From positions 1 to 40,714 of the forward strand of contig JAFXVY010000012.1 of the NCBI GenBank assembly GCA_017534595.1: a DNA stretch of 40,714 nucleotides. Reading direction: 5' to 3'. The stretch is from Ruminococcus sp. (GTDB lineage: Bacteria > Bacillota > Clostridia > Oscillospirales > Ruminococcaceae). Below the pieces are notes generated by a model. The model worked only from the letters and a program-made list of their open reading frames with translations, was not told where the DNA came from and ran no database searches. Shown here piece after piece: positions 30,139 to 38,272 of this stretch; the stretch's first letter is position 1, and each line of letters opens with the position of its first letter. A program made the translations under genes and the position numbers.

Positions 30139-31305
30139 ATGAAAAAGAGAATAATGACCGCCCTGACAGCAGGTATGCTCATGCTGACGGGACTGGCAGG
30201 CTGTTCCGACGGGGACAGCTCATCCGGAGGCGAGCAGAGCTCTGCGGCCTCCGTTACGGGTACCGAGACAGAAACGGGTACGACGACCTCCGCACCGGAG
30301 GAAGTCACCACGCTGCCGATAACGCTGCAGCCCTCCTCCGAGCCGGACAGCTCGCAGGATGACTCCCAGGCCGCAGCCGAGCCCGCGGACATATCCCCCG
30401 CGATGTGGGAGTTCACCACCGATGACGGCGTAAAGGTGACGATGCTTGCCGCCATGCACTCGCTCAAGGAAGAATGCTTCCCGCTGCCGGACTACATCAT
30501 GGACGCTTTCAACAGCGCGGATGTACTGGTCAACGAGTGCGACATGACTACGGCGACGTCGAATTTCGCGGTACAGCTCGAGGAGCTCAAGAATATGTAC
30601 TACGCCGACGGCGATTCGCTTGAAAATCACATTTCCGCGGACACCTATCAGAAGCTGCTGGAATTCGGCACCAAGTTCAACGCGGATCTTTCCTACTACA
30701 CGACCTGCAAGTCGTGGGTGATAATGGCGCTGCTGGAGCAGATGGTGCTTTCGCAGATCGATCTGAACCCCAATCTTTCGGCGGACATGACGCTTACGCA
30801 GCTTGCGCACGACAACAACAAGGAGATATACGAGCTTGAATCGGCGATGTTCCAGGTACAGCTGTATCTCGGGCTTTCGGACGAGATCTGCGAGAACCTT
30901 ATAAGGGGCTATGTTGATGTGGATCTTGATGAGTGTCTCAAGGGCTATGTTGAGAGCTACGAGGCGTGGAAGACGGGCGATCTTCAATTCTTTGAGGATA
31001 TGTACGACATAGAGAAAATCAAGGCCGAGGCAGAGAAAGCGGGGACTCCGCTGAGTGATAAGCAGGCCGAGCTCACCTCACTTTACAACTCGCAGATGGT
31101 ATTTGACCGCAACCTCGGGATGCGTGACAAGCTGAAGGAGCTGATCTCGAGCGGGAAGAAGAACATTTTTGTAGCAATCGGCGAGGCACATTTTGTAGGC
31201 GAGAAGGGGCTTATAGCTTTACTGAAGGCTGAAGGATACGATGTGAAGAGGGTCGATCCGGCAGGGACGGAGAGCAAGGCAGAGGACACACGGGAAGCTG
31301 CATAG
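30139..31305 (+). CDS. TraB/GumN-family lipoprotein
   Basis: The 388-residue protein carries a lipobox LTGLAGC (Cys near 22), a Ser/Glu/Thr/Pro spacer to about residue 85, then the TraB/GumN (erythromycin-esterase-like) fold. It shows MLAAMHSLKEE (usual GTxH), ADVLVNECDM, NKEIYELESAMFQ and VAIGEAHFVGEKGLIALL, the conserved G-x-x-H near the end. Some relatives are metal-dependent peptidases; the function here is unknown. AAAGGAG lies six bases before the ATG. The last 70 codons shift to GGG, GTA, CTT and TTA use. It is followed by the shortest copy of the hairpin element. Confidence 0.85.
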   Translation: MKKRIMTALTAGMLMLTGLAGCSDGDSSSGGEQSSAASVTGTETETGTTTSAPEEVTTLPITLQPSSEPDSSQDDSQAAAEPADISPAMWEFTTDDGVKVTMLAAMHSLKEECFPLPDYIMDAFNSADVLVNECDMTTATSNFAVQLEELKNMYYADGDSLENHISADTYQKLLEFGTKFNADLSYYTTCKSWVIMALLEQMVLSQIDLNPNLSADMTLTQLAHDNNKEIYELESAMFQVQLYLGLSDEICENLIRGYVDVDLDECLKGYVESYEAWKTGDLQFFEDMYDIEKIKAEAEKAGTPLSDKQAELTSLYNSQMVFDRNLGMRDKLKELISSGKKNIFVAIGEAHFVGEKGLIALLKAEGYDVKRVDPAGTESKAEDTREAA

Positions 31306-31322
31306 ACCCGAACAAAGCAATA

Positions 31323-31401
31323 AAGACCAAAACGCGAAGCGTAACGGGGTCAAGGGGGGCTCCCCCCCTTGACCCCTCTTTTGCTGCCGCGTTTTGGTCT
31401 T
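31323..31401 (+). terminator. 3'-end hairpin element, copy A4, as a compact terminator
   Basis: A nested palindrome: outer 14-bp arms AAGACCAAAACGCG / CGCGTTTTGGTCTT and an inner 14-bp pair GGGGTCAAGGGGGG / CCCCCCTTGACCCC. It opens like copies A2 and A3 (GACCAAAACGCGAAGCG ... GGGGTCAAGGGG) but has only one unit. Located between convergent genes ending at 31305 and 31415, it can serve both; CTTTT follows on the plus side. Confidence 0.8.
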
Positions 31402-31414
31402 CTCTTTTCTGCTG

Positions 31415-32632
31415 TTACTCCGGAATATTGAATCCGTTCTCTCCGATCGTCGCTCTGACTGCCTCATAAGCCCCGCTTATCACGTTCCCCGCTTCGACCT
31501 CGCCCTTGAACCGGATCACCGCCGTGTCTCCCTCTTTCAGCCTGCTGCCGTATTCAAGGTATCTCCTGATCTTTATGTCCGTCGTCAGGATCTTGAAGGT
31601 CTCCCCCTTCGACGGGTCGTCAAACATGACCGAGTCGTCGATAAGAAGGCAGCCCTCCACGACTTCCGTGATCGTGCCCGCTACATACTGCTCTGTGTTC
31701 CTTTGAGCGGCCTTCGCATCCTCCTTCGCAAGCGCTGCGATCTGCTTCGCCGCGTCCTCGCCGATATAAAAGCGGTATGCGTACCGGCAGATGTTCGTCC
31801 AGAGATACCCCTCTTCGTCGATGTAAAATGCAAGGTTGTTTATCCCCAGCACCGGGCTGTCTGCCGTGAATCCCACTGTGCTGCCGAATTTTAAGTCGTA
31901 GTCTTCGCCGGACATAAACGGAGCATTTCCGCATTTTTCAAGTATCTCCCAGATCTTCCCGCCGTTCTCCGTCGAGAAGTACTCCCCCTCCTTACCGTGA
32001 TCGTAAACGGTATAGTTCTTGAGGGGCAGCAGCTCCGAAAGCCGGTACTGCTCGATGAACTGCCCGAGATCTGCGGGCGGGTCGTACTCGTCGCGGGTGT
32101 AGATGCGGCAGCAGTCGGATGCCTTGACCGCTATTATCCTGCTCGCGTCGGCGGAGCCCACCGTATAGGCCTCGAGGCTTATGGTGTGCATCTTGTCGTC
32201 GTTGTAGTCGTCATAGCCGGCACAGGTCACGAAGCCGAGGCTCTTTGACCCCTCGGGCAGCTCGGAGACCTCACTGCCGCCGCCGGTATATTTCGCGCCA
32301 TTGTACACCGCCTCGGTGTATCTCTCGGCGTCGGTGCGGTACTCCCACGGCCATACATAAGCTATCTCGCTCACCGCGGGGGACTTATCGTAATTGCGCG
32401 AAAACGTCCCGGGCTTGAGCGGTGAGGCGGCTTCGGGGACCTTTTCATCCTTATTCAGAGCCTTCGGTATCAGCACCGCGCAGAACACCGCTGCGGCGGC
32501 AAAGACGGCTGCCGCTGCCCATTTCCACCCCGATGAGCGTACCCTTGCCGCGCCGGTGAACTCTGCGGCCTCGGTTATATACCTGTCGTCGATATTATCC
32601 ATGGCTTTTGTTATATCATCATAGTTTTTCAT
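31415..32632 (-). CDS. Membrane anti-sigma-factor-like protein
   Basis: Likely regulator of the ECF sigma factor encoded just upstream. The N-terminal cytosolic part (residues 1-33) has DITKAMDNIDDRYITEAAEF, the pattern seen in clostridial anti-sigma proteins. One helix (about 38-58) is followed by an outer domain of about 340 residues, whose end (TITEVVEGCLLIDD ... LKEGDTAVIRFKGEV) looks like an OB-type DUF3221 unit. It has no zinc motif HxxxCxxC, unlike ZAS anti-sigma factors. Its start codon overlaps the sigma stop in ATGA (32632-32629), so translation is coupled. The external signal it senses is unknown. Confidence 0.75.
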   Translation of the reverse strand: MKNYDDITKAMDNIDDRYITEAAEFTGAARVRSSGWKWAAAAVFAAAAVFCAVLIPKALNKDEKVPEAASPLKPGTFSRNYDKSPAVSEIAYVWPWEYRTDAERYTEAVYNGAKYTGGGSEVSELPEGSKSLGFVTCAGYDDYNDDKMHTISLEAYTVGSADASRIIAVKASDCCRIYTRDEYDPPADLGQFIEQYRLSELLPLKNYTVYDHGKEGEYFSTENGGKIWEILEKCGNAPFMSGEDYDLKFGSTVGFTADSPVLGINNLAFYIDEEGYLWTNICRYAYRFYIGEDAAKQIAALAKEDAKAAQRNTEQYVAGTITEVVEGCLLIDDSVMFDDPSKGETFKILTTDIKIRRYLEYGSRLKEGDTAVIRFKGEVEAGNVISGAYEAVRATIGENGFNIPE

Positions 32633-33186
32633 AAGCTCACGCCCTCTCTTTCAAGCTGTTTTTTCAGCCTCTTTCTGATCCTGTGAAGACGGACGGAGAT
32701 GCTGTGGCTGCCGGTATCGAACAGCTCTGCGAGGTCGGAGACGCTGTCCCCGAACCAATAGCGCCGGACGAAAAGTATGCGTTCCCCGCGCTCGAGCGTA
32801 CCGAGGAATTGATTTATAGTCTCACCGAGCAGCCTTGCGTCGGCGGTGCCCTCGACCGTTTCGGGTGAGGGTATGAGCTCCGAGAGCTCGTCAAGTGCGG
32901 CGTCATAGCCGCTTCTGCGCTTTTTGGCGCTGTTGTCTCTCAGCTTTTTGAGCGAGAGGTTCCTCACGATCCTGAGCATATAAGCAACGAGCGGATCCGG
33001 CTCCTGCGGCGGGATGGTATTCCAGAGCGCGAGGTTCGCGTCGCTGACGCATTCCTCGGCGTCGCTCTGATCCCCGACGATATTGTAAGCTGTCCGTATA
33101 CACAGTGTGCCGTATTTATTCATAAGCTCTGCTATCGCCTGTTCCGAGCGCTCAAAGAACAGTGCGATTATCCCTTTATCATCCAT
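32629..33186 (-). CDS. ECF-type RNA polymerase sigma factor
   Basis: Directs RNA polymerase to a dedicated promoter set. The 185-residue protein has region 2 (TLCIRTAYNIVGDQSDAEEC, then DANLALW) and region 4 with the helix-turn-helix (SVSDLAELFDTGSHSISVRL), but no region 3. GGAGG precedes the ATG by eight bases. The upstream sequence (33187-33270) has TATATA on the minus strand but no clear typical -35, so the gene could be autoregulated. It pairs with the anti-sigma gene, and the cls terminator separates it from cls. Confidence 0.92.
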   Translation of the reverse strand: MDDKGIIALFFERSEQAIAELMNKYGTLCIRTAYNIVGDQSDAEECVSDANLALWNTIPPQEPDPLVAYMLRIVRNLSLKKLRDNSAKKRRSGYDAALDELSELIPSPETVEGTADARLLGETINQFLGTLERGERILFVRRYWFGDSVSDLAELFDTGSHSISVRLHRIRKRLKKQLEREGVSL

Positions 33187-33270
33187 ACCGCCGGCCTCCT
33201 TTCGTCTTCACTTATATACTACCGCTTTGCGGCCGGATATCTCAGCCAAGAACAAAAAAATCAACTTACA

Positions 33271-33302
33271 CAAAAGACTGTGCCAAAAGGCACAGTCTTT
33301 TG
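33271..33302 (-). terminator. Terminator of the murC-lexA-cls run
   Basis: CAAAAGACTGTGCC / GGCACAGTCTTTTG, loop of four: a perfect 14-bp palindrome two bases past the cls stop codon. It may also insulate the ECF gene. Confidence 0.85.
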
Positions 33303-33304
33303 TC

Positions 33305-34852
33305 TTACAGCAGCGGTGCGAACATTCGCAGGACTGCCGAAACGGCGCAGCTGAAAAGCGAGCGCTTGTCGCAGTCGAGAAGGGTGATCTCCCGGGACTG
33401 TTTGAGGGTCTCCTCAAAGTCCTCCCGAACCGTCTTCTCGCAGCCGGTGCCGTGCATATAGGTCGCGCACTCGAAGTGCAGATAGAGGCTCCTGTAATCG
33501 AGGTTTATCGTCCCGACCACGGCGGTGTCGTCATCCGCGACGAAATTCTTGGCGTGTATGAAGCCGTTGAACTCGTAGATCTTCACGCCCAGCTCGAGCA
33601 GGTCGCGGTAGTATGACCAGGCTATCGCCCGGCAGTACCATTTGTCCGGGATGCCCGGGGTGATTATCCTGACGTCCGCGCCCTTCTTGGCGGCGTATTC
33701 GAGCGCCGTGACAAGCTCGTTGTTGGGGATGAGATAGGGCGTGGTGATATACATATAATCGTTGGCGTTGTTGATGACGTCAAGATACACCATCTCGCCG
33801 ACGTTCTCGGTGTCGAGTGGGGAGTCTCCGAAGGGGCAGACTATGCCCGCCGCGCCGTGCCCGAGCTTGGTGCCGGAGGGGCGGTAGAGCTCGTAGTCGT
33901 TGGGTGTGCCGTCAACGACCTCCCACATCTGTAAGAACATCATGGTGAAGTTCCACACCGCGTCCCCCGTGACCTTGACCGCCGAGTCCTTCCAGTAGCC
34001 GAAGCGCATCCTGCGGTTGATATATTCATCCGCAAGGTTGATGCCGCCGGTGAAGGCTATGTCTCCGTCCACGACGCAGATCTTTCTGTGGTCTCGGTTG
34101 TTCTGTATCGAGGAGAGCAGCGGGCGGAAGGGGTTGAACACATGGCATTTTATCCCCAGTTTCCGGAGCCTGCGGTCGTAGTGCATGGGCAGGTTCTGCT
34201 GCGAGCCCATGCCGTCGTACATCAGCCTTACGTCAACGCCCTCGTTGACCTTCTCTATAAGTATCTGCTCGATACCGTTCCACATCTCGCCGGGATCGAC
34301 GATGAAATACTCCATGAAGATGAATTTCTTTGCCCGCCTCAGCTCCCTGACCAGCGCCTTGAACTTCTCCATGCCGTCGCAGAAATACTCGACGCTGGAG
34401 TTGTCATAGGTCGGGTAGCCGCCGTATTCGTCAAGATACTTGGCAAGGCTGTAAACATTGTCGTCGTTGACCCTTATGCTCTCGAGCACACGCTTGCTCT
34501 GCCTGAGATACGGCTTGGTCGAGCGGCATTTCTCCATGTGAGCCCGCCGCGCCCGCCTTGTACCGTACTGGTTGGTGAGCAGGAAGTAGGCCACCGTCGC
34601 AAACAGCGGTATCGCCAGCAGCGGGATGACCCACGCCAGCTTGTAGGCAGGGTTCTCGTCCTGATTGACGATATACACCGCCAGCACCAGACCCAGCGCC
34701 GTCAGCAGGTAATAAGCCCACGGCGAATACTTCATCAGGCCGAGTATCATCGAGATGATGAAGAATATCTGGAACAGCAGCAGCGCGATTATCGTTGTAC
34801 GCTGTGAAAAAAAGATCTTTGCGAGCTTTTTCCAGAACGTGCTCTTGTTCAT
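33305..34852 (-). CDS. cls: Cardiolipin synthase, phospholipase D type
   Basis: Joins two phosphatidylglycerols into cardiolipin at the membrane. The 515-residue product has two N-terminal helices (about 20-65). Two HKD motifs follow: HRKICVVDGDIAFTGGIN near 258, and HAKNFVADDDTAVVGTINLD near 440. YRSLYLHFE follows the second, as usual. The length is typical of Gram-positive enzymes. GAAAGG lies eight bases before the ATG. It is the last gene of a run murC-lexA-zinc ribbon-cls (31 bases after the zinc ribbon gene), so it may share DNA-damage control with lexA. Confidence 0.94.
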   Translation of the reverse strand: MNKSTFWKKLAKIFFSQRTTIIALLLFQIFFIISMILGLMKYSPWAYYLLTALGLVLAVYIVNQDENPAYKLAWVIPLLAIPLFATVAYFLLTNQYGTRRARRAHMEKCRSTKPYLRQSKRVLESIRVNDDNVYSLAKYLDEYGGYPTYDNSSVEYFCDGMEKFKALVRELRRAKKFIFMEYFIVDPGEMWNGIEQILIEKVNEGVDVRLMYDGMGSQQNLPMHYDRRLRKLGIKCHVFNPFRPLLSSIQNNRDHRKICVVDGDIAFTGGINLADEYINRRMRFGYWKDSAVKVTGDAVWNFTMMFLQMWEVVDGTPNDYELYRPSGTKLGHGAAGIVCPFGDSPLDTENVGEMVYLDVINNANDYMYITTPYLIPNNELVTALEYAAKKGADVRIITPGIPDKWYCRAIAWSYYRDLLELGVKIYEFNGFIHAKNFVADDDTAVVGTINLDYRSLYLHFECATYMHGTGCEKTVREDFEETLKQSREITLLDCDKRSLFSCAVSAVLRMFAPLL

Positions 34853-34883
34853 GCGTTATCCTTTCCCCGTATCCGCGGAGGCG

Positions 34884-35504
34884 CTAAATGAACAGCCCCA
34901 TAAGGCTTATGTCTATCTGCTCCTTCGCGGTCTTTTCTTCTTCCCCAGTAATTATGCGTTTTACCTTTAACTCAAAGCCCGCCGAGAACTCGACGGTCAT
35001 TTCCTTCCCGCGGTGTATGCCCTTATATTTCACGGTAAAGGTGAACGGATCGTAAGACCAGCTGCCGTCCTCCACCGAGCTGTCGAAGGCTTCTCCGAAG
35101 GTGGAATGTGTCAGCTTCATCGGCGTGTCGAACTCATAGGACGAATGCCTTACCCTGAGCACCTGCAGCCCAAACACCGCAAAATACACCGCCGTCAGTA
35201 TCACGGCTATGATAACGAGCCGCTTTATAAGCCTGTGGCTGCGGGGCTTTGCGAGCTCCTCTGTTTGCTCATCCGGCTCGGGGACGGCTTCTCTCAGTCT
35301 TTCCCGGCGCCGGGGAGCCTCCCCCTGCGCACGCGCCGGCCTTCTTTCTCCCTGCCCCGGACGTTCGGTCTGCCGCACCCGTTCCCGGGGCTGCTCGCCG
35401 TTTTTGCCGAGGGTGCCGAGGAGCCTTCCGCAGCGCGGGCAGACGTTTACGTCCGCCGGCAGCCTGATCCCGCAGTTGACGCAGTATCTTACCTCACTGC
35501 TCAT
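34884..35504 (-). CDS. Zinc-ribbon membrane protein of unknown function
   Basis: The 206-residue protein begins with a CxxC ... CxxC ribbon (CVNCG near 8-12, CPRCG near 22-26). An Arg/Gln/Glu-rich disordered stretch (about 35-85), one helix (about 95-115) and an outer beta-rich region of 90 residues follow. Such layouts are common in clostridia, but no specific role is known. It starts four bases after the lexA stop, lacks a strong ribosome site and is probably translated by coupling. Confidence 0.7.
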   Translation of the reverse strand: MSSEVRYCVNCGIRLPADVNVCPRCGRLLGTLGKNGEQPRERVRQTERPGQGERRPARAQGEAPRRRERLREAVPEPDEQTEELAKPRSHRLIKRLVIIAVILTAVYFAVFGLQVLRVRHSSYEFDTPMKLTHSTFGEAFDSSVEDGSWSYDPFTFTVKYKGIHRGKEMTVEFSAGFELKVKRIITGEEEKTAKEQIDISLMGLFI

Positions 35505-35508
35505 AGGC

Positions 35509-36093
35509 TCAGATATACCTCAGCACGGCGATGACCTTTCCGAGTATCGCCACGTTCTCGGAGTAAATGGGATCCATGCTGTCGTTCTCGGGCTGGAGGC
35601 GGTAGCCGCCGTTTTCCTTGTAGAAGCGCTTTACCGTGGCACTCTCGCCGTCCACGAGGCAGACGGCTATCTCGCCGTTTGCCACCACCGGCACCTGCTC
35701 GGCGATCACTACGTCACCGTCAAGTATGGCGGCGTTTATCATCGAGTCGCCGCGAACCTTGAGGGCAAAGAGCGGGTAGCTGTACCCCTTGTTGGGCACG
35801 AAGCTTATATACCCGGTGATATCCTCCACTGCGGTTATCGGCTGGCCTGCGGTAACTGTGCCCACCAGCGGCACGAGAGAGGATCTCGCCCCGACGAGCT
35901 TGATCGCACGGTTCTGGTTCTCGCCCTTTTCGAGCAGACCCTTATCGCGCAGGGAGTTTATGTATCTGTGGGCTGTTGAGGTCGAGCGGAAGCCGAACTC
36001 GGTGCAGATCTCTCTGACCGAGGGGGCATAGCCCTCCTCAATGCGTGTCTTGATGTACTCGTAGACCTTCTTTTCATTTTCCGAAAGCTTCAT
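35509..36093 (-). CDS. lexA: LexA repressor
   Basis: SOS repressor; self-cleaves when RecA filaments form. The 194-residue protein has an N-terminal winged helix (YAPSVREICTEFGFRSTSTA) and the cleavage site Ala82-Gly83 in VTAGQP. Ser117 (GDSM) and Lys155 (VKRF) form the catalytic dyad. AAAGGAG precedes the ATG. Here lexA is co-transcribed behind murC (15-base gap) instead of having its own promoter, so it must depend on the murC promoter unless one lies inside murC. A LexA-box-like site lies in that promoter (37584-37595). Confidence 0.95.
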   Translation of the reverse strand: MKLSENEKKVYEYIKTRIEEGYAPSVREICTEFGFRSTSTAHRYINSLRDKGLLEKGENQNRAIKLVGARSSLVPLVGTVTAGQPITAVEDITGYISFVPNKGYSYPLFALKVRGDSMINAAILDGDVVIAEQVPVVANGEIAVCLVDGESATVKRFYKENGGYRLQPENDSMDPIYSENVAILGKVIAVLRYI

Positions 36094-36108
36094 AGACAGC
36101 TCCTTTCC

Positions 36109-37527
36109 TTACTTCCCGCCCAGCCTTCCGGCGAGCATCTTAGCGGCCTTGTATGCGTCTCCGCAGCCGAGGGTGATGACAAGATCCCCCGGCTCGCAGT
36201 GCTCTGCGATATAGTCAACGCACTGCTTGAAATTAAAGTTCTTCTGTTCGGCGGTCTGCCTGTCGGCGAGGGCGTGGTCGGTCTCGAACCAGACGGCTCC
36301 CTCTATCTTCGAGGCAAGATCCTCGGTATAGATGCCGACGGTGTTCTTCTCACGGCTGCCCATTATATCCGTTATGACGGCGATATCCGCGATAGAAAGC
36401 GCCTTGACGAAATCGTCGAGCAGCAGGCTCGTTCTTGTATAGGTGAACGGCTGGAACACCGCCCATACCCGCTTGAAGTCGAGGCTCTTGGCGGCGGTGA
36501 GGGTAGCGGCGAGCTCAGCGGGGTGGTGGGCGTAGTCATCGACTATGGTGACTCCCCCGACCTCCGCGATCTTCTGGAACCTTCTCAGAGCGCCGGTAAA
36601 GCTTTCGAGCCCTTTTCTGATCCCCTCCTCCGGGACGCCGGAGTGTTCGCTTGCCGCAATAGCGGCGAGGGCATTGAGGACGTTATGGTCTCCGGGGACG
36701 TTTATGGTGAAGGTGCCGGAGGGCTCGCCCTTGCGGTAAAGCTCGAAATCGGTGCGCAGACCCTTCTTTGAAGTTATGACGGCGGAATAGTCGTTATCCC
36801 TGCCGAAGCCGAAGGTTATGACCGGCTTATCCAGCCCCTCGACGGCTTTGAGGGTATTGGCGTCGCCGCCGTTGATGATGAGAGTATCGGTGGTCATCTC
36901 GGCGAAGCGGCGGAAGCTCTTTATTACGTTCTCAATGGTGCCGAAGTAATCGAGGTGGTCGGCATCGACGTTCAGGATGACCGCAACGTCGGGATAGAGC
37001 TTGAGGAAGTGATCCTCGAACTCGCAGGCCTCGCAGACCATGGTATCCGAGCTGCCCGCACGCCCCGAGCCGCCTATCAGCGGGAGCTTTCCGCCGATGA
37101 AGCAGGAGATATCCTTTCCGCTCTCGAGCATGATCTGGGTTATCATCGAGGTAGCGGTGGTCTTGCCGTGGGTGCCGCAGACGCAGACGGCGTTTGAATA
37201 GTGCGAAGTCAGCAGGCCGAGCATCTCGGCTCTTTCGGCGCAGACGGCGCTGCTTGCCTTGGCTGCGATAAGCTCTGGGTTATCCGGCATTATGGCTGCG
37301 GTATAGACTATCAGGTCGGCGTCGCCGATATTCTCGGCTCTCTGCCCGAGACAGACCTCTATGCCCATTTTTCTTACGGCGTCGAGGGTCTCGGTCTCGT
37401 TATTGTCCGAGCCGGTGATATAGTACCCTTCCGAATGGAGTATCTGCACCAGCGGATACATCCCCGAACCGCCAATGCCGATAAAATGTATGTGCTTTGC
37501 GCTTTTGAGTATCTCGTCCGAGATCAT
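36109..37527 (-). CDS. murC: UDP-N-acetylmuramate--L-alanine ligase
   Basis: Adds L-Ala to UDP-MurNAc with ATP, the first peptide step of peptidoglycan. The 472-residue product has the N-terminal HFIGIGGSGMYPLVQIL (UDP-binding), the ATP loop CGTHGKTTATSM near 116, NVDADHLDYFG, and DDYAHHPAELAATLTAA near 340. GAGG precedes the ATG. It leads a run with lexA, the zinc ribbon gene and cls. Confidence 0.95.
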   Translation of the reverse strand: MISDEILKSAKHIHFIGIGGSGMYPLVQILHSEGYYITGSDNNETETLDAVRKMGIEVCLGQRAENIGDADLIVYTAAIMPDNPELIAAKASSAVCAERAEMLGLLTSHYSNAVCVCGTHGKTTATSMITQIMLESGKDISCFIGGKLPLIGGSGRAGSSDTMVCEACEFEDHFLKLYPDVAVILNVDADHLDYFGTIENVIKSFRRFAEMTTDTLIINGGDANTLKAVEGLDKPVITFGFGRDNDYSAVITSKKGLRTDFELYRKGEPSGTFTINVPGDHNVLNALAAIAASEHSGVPEEGIRKGLESFTGALRRFQKIAEVGGVTIVDDYAHHPAELAATLTAAKSLDFKRVWAVFQPFTYTRTSLLLDDFVKALSIADIAVITDIMGSREKNTVGIYTEDLASKIEGAVWFETDHALADRQTAEQKNFNFKQCVDYIAEHCEPGDLVITLGCGDAYKAAKMLAGRLGGK

Positions 37528-37572
37528 TGTCAGGCCTCATTTCGTTATTTTGTGTGGATATACAAACACCCG

Positions 37573-37595
37573 ATTATATTATAGTACATTTGTTC
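37573..37595 (-). promoter_or_regulatory. murC promoter with a LexA-box-like site
   Basis: Minus strand: TATAAT at 37583-37578 (a second follows at 37578-37573). GAACAAATGTAC at 37595-37584 differs by one base from the Gram-positive LexA pattern GAAC-N4-GTTC. It lies in the spacer, directly upstream of the -10. A -35 is not clear. Confidence 0.45.
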
Positions 37596-37626
37596 AAAAA
37601 AATAAACCCCTTTTTTGCATAAATTT

Positions 37627-37654
37627 TTGCATTTGAGGAAAAACTTTTTATAAT
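37627..37654 (+). promoter_or_regulatory. Candidate promoter of spoVG
   Basis: TTGCAT (37627-37632) and TATAAT (37649-37654), 16 bases apart. The leader to the ATG is about 115 bases and consists largely of dispersed repeat copy 4. Confidence 0.6.
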
Positions 37655-37750
37655 GCACAATGCAGAATGAAGGTATTGCCTGCGGCGATGATATAATTCG
37701 TGCGCCGCAGGCACACACCTTGATTGTCAATTATCAACTGTCAACCTTCA
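37655..37750. repeat. Dispersed repeat, copy 4, in the spoVG leader
   Basis: AATGCACAATGCAGAATG, the hairpin GCCTGCGGCG / CGCCGCAGGC (37678-37712, loop 15), CACACCTTGATTGTCAATT and ATCAACTGTCAACC. It is kin to 5500-5565 and 15340-15441. If the promoter at 37627 is right, the repeat is transcribed in the spoVG leader. Confidence 0.6.
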
Positions 37751-37776
37751 ACTAACCAAGAAAGGATCAACACGCT

Positions 37777-38061
37777 ATGGAAATAACCGACATCCGTGTC
37801 AGAAAGCTGATAAACGAGGGAAGGCTCAGAGGGATAGTCAGCATAACCGTGGACGGTGTGCTTGCCGTTCACGATATAAAGATCGTTCAGGGGGAGGAGA
37901 GGCTGTTCGTTGCCATGCCCTCCCGCCGGGACGATTCGGGGATGTACCGCGATATCGTCCACCCCATATCCGGCGATTCGCGCACCGAGCTCGAGCAGAG
38001 GATACTCTCCGCCTACCGCACCGAGCGCGACCGCGCCGAGGCCGAGGGCACTTTACACTGA
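37777..38061 (+). CDS. spoVG: Septation protein SpoVG
   Basis: A small RNA/DNA-binding regulator, originally tied to spore cortex formation and septation. The 94-residue protein starts MEITDIRVRKL and contains GIVSITVDGVLAVHDIKIVQG, with FVAMPSRR and YRDIVHPI near 45-65. These are all family features. GAAAGGA lies nine bases before the ATG. Single gene; it is divergent from murC, with no partner. Confidence 0.95.
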   Translation: MEITDIRVRKLINEGRLRGIVSITVDGVLAVHDIKIVQGEERLFVAMPSRRDDSGMYRDIVHPISGDSRTELEQRILSAYRTERDRAEAEGTLH

Positions 38062-38129
38062 AACTGCGTCAAAGCGCACAAATCCGGGGCTTCGTTTCGG
38101 TGTATTATGTCTAATTTGTTTCATTTTCA

Positions 38130-38158
38130 TTGACTTTTAGTGTCACCTCTGATATAAT
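38130..38158 (+). promoter_or_regulatory. SigA-type promoter of the dockerin gene
   Basis: TTGACT (38130-38135) and TATAAT (38153-38158), 17 bases apart. The 110-base leader holds small hairpins (GGGATCA-GAA-TGATCCC near 38172, GGGGA-TATT-TCCCC near 38229) and TTGGAGG before the ATG. Confidence 0.85.
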
Positions 38159-38272
38159 AGTATTGCTCCGGGGATCAGAATGATCCCATACGCAGGAATG
38201 ATGAAAAATACAAGGGAGCGACAGTGTGGGGATATTTCCCCGGCTTCAATACAGATATTGGAGGGATCGAAT

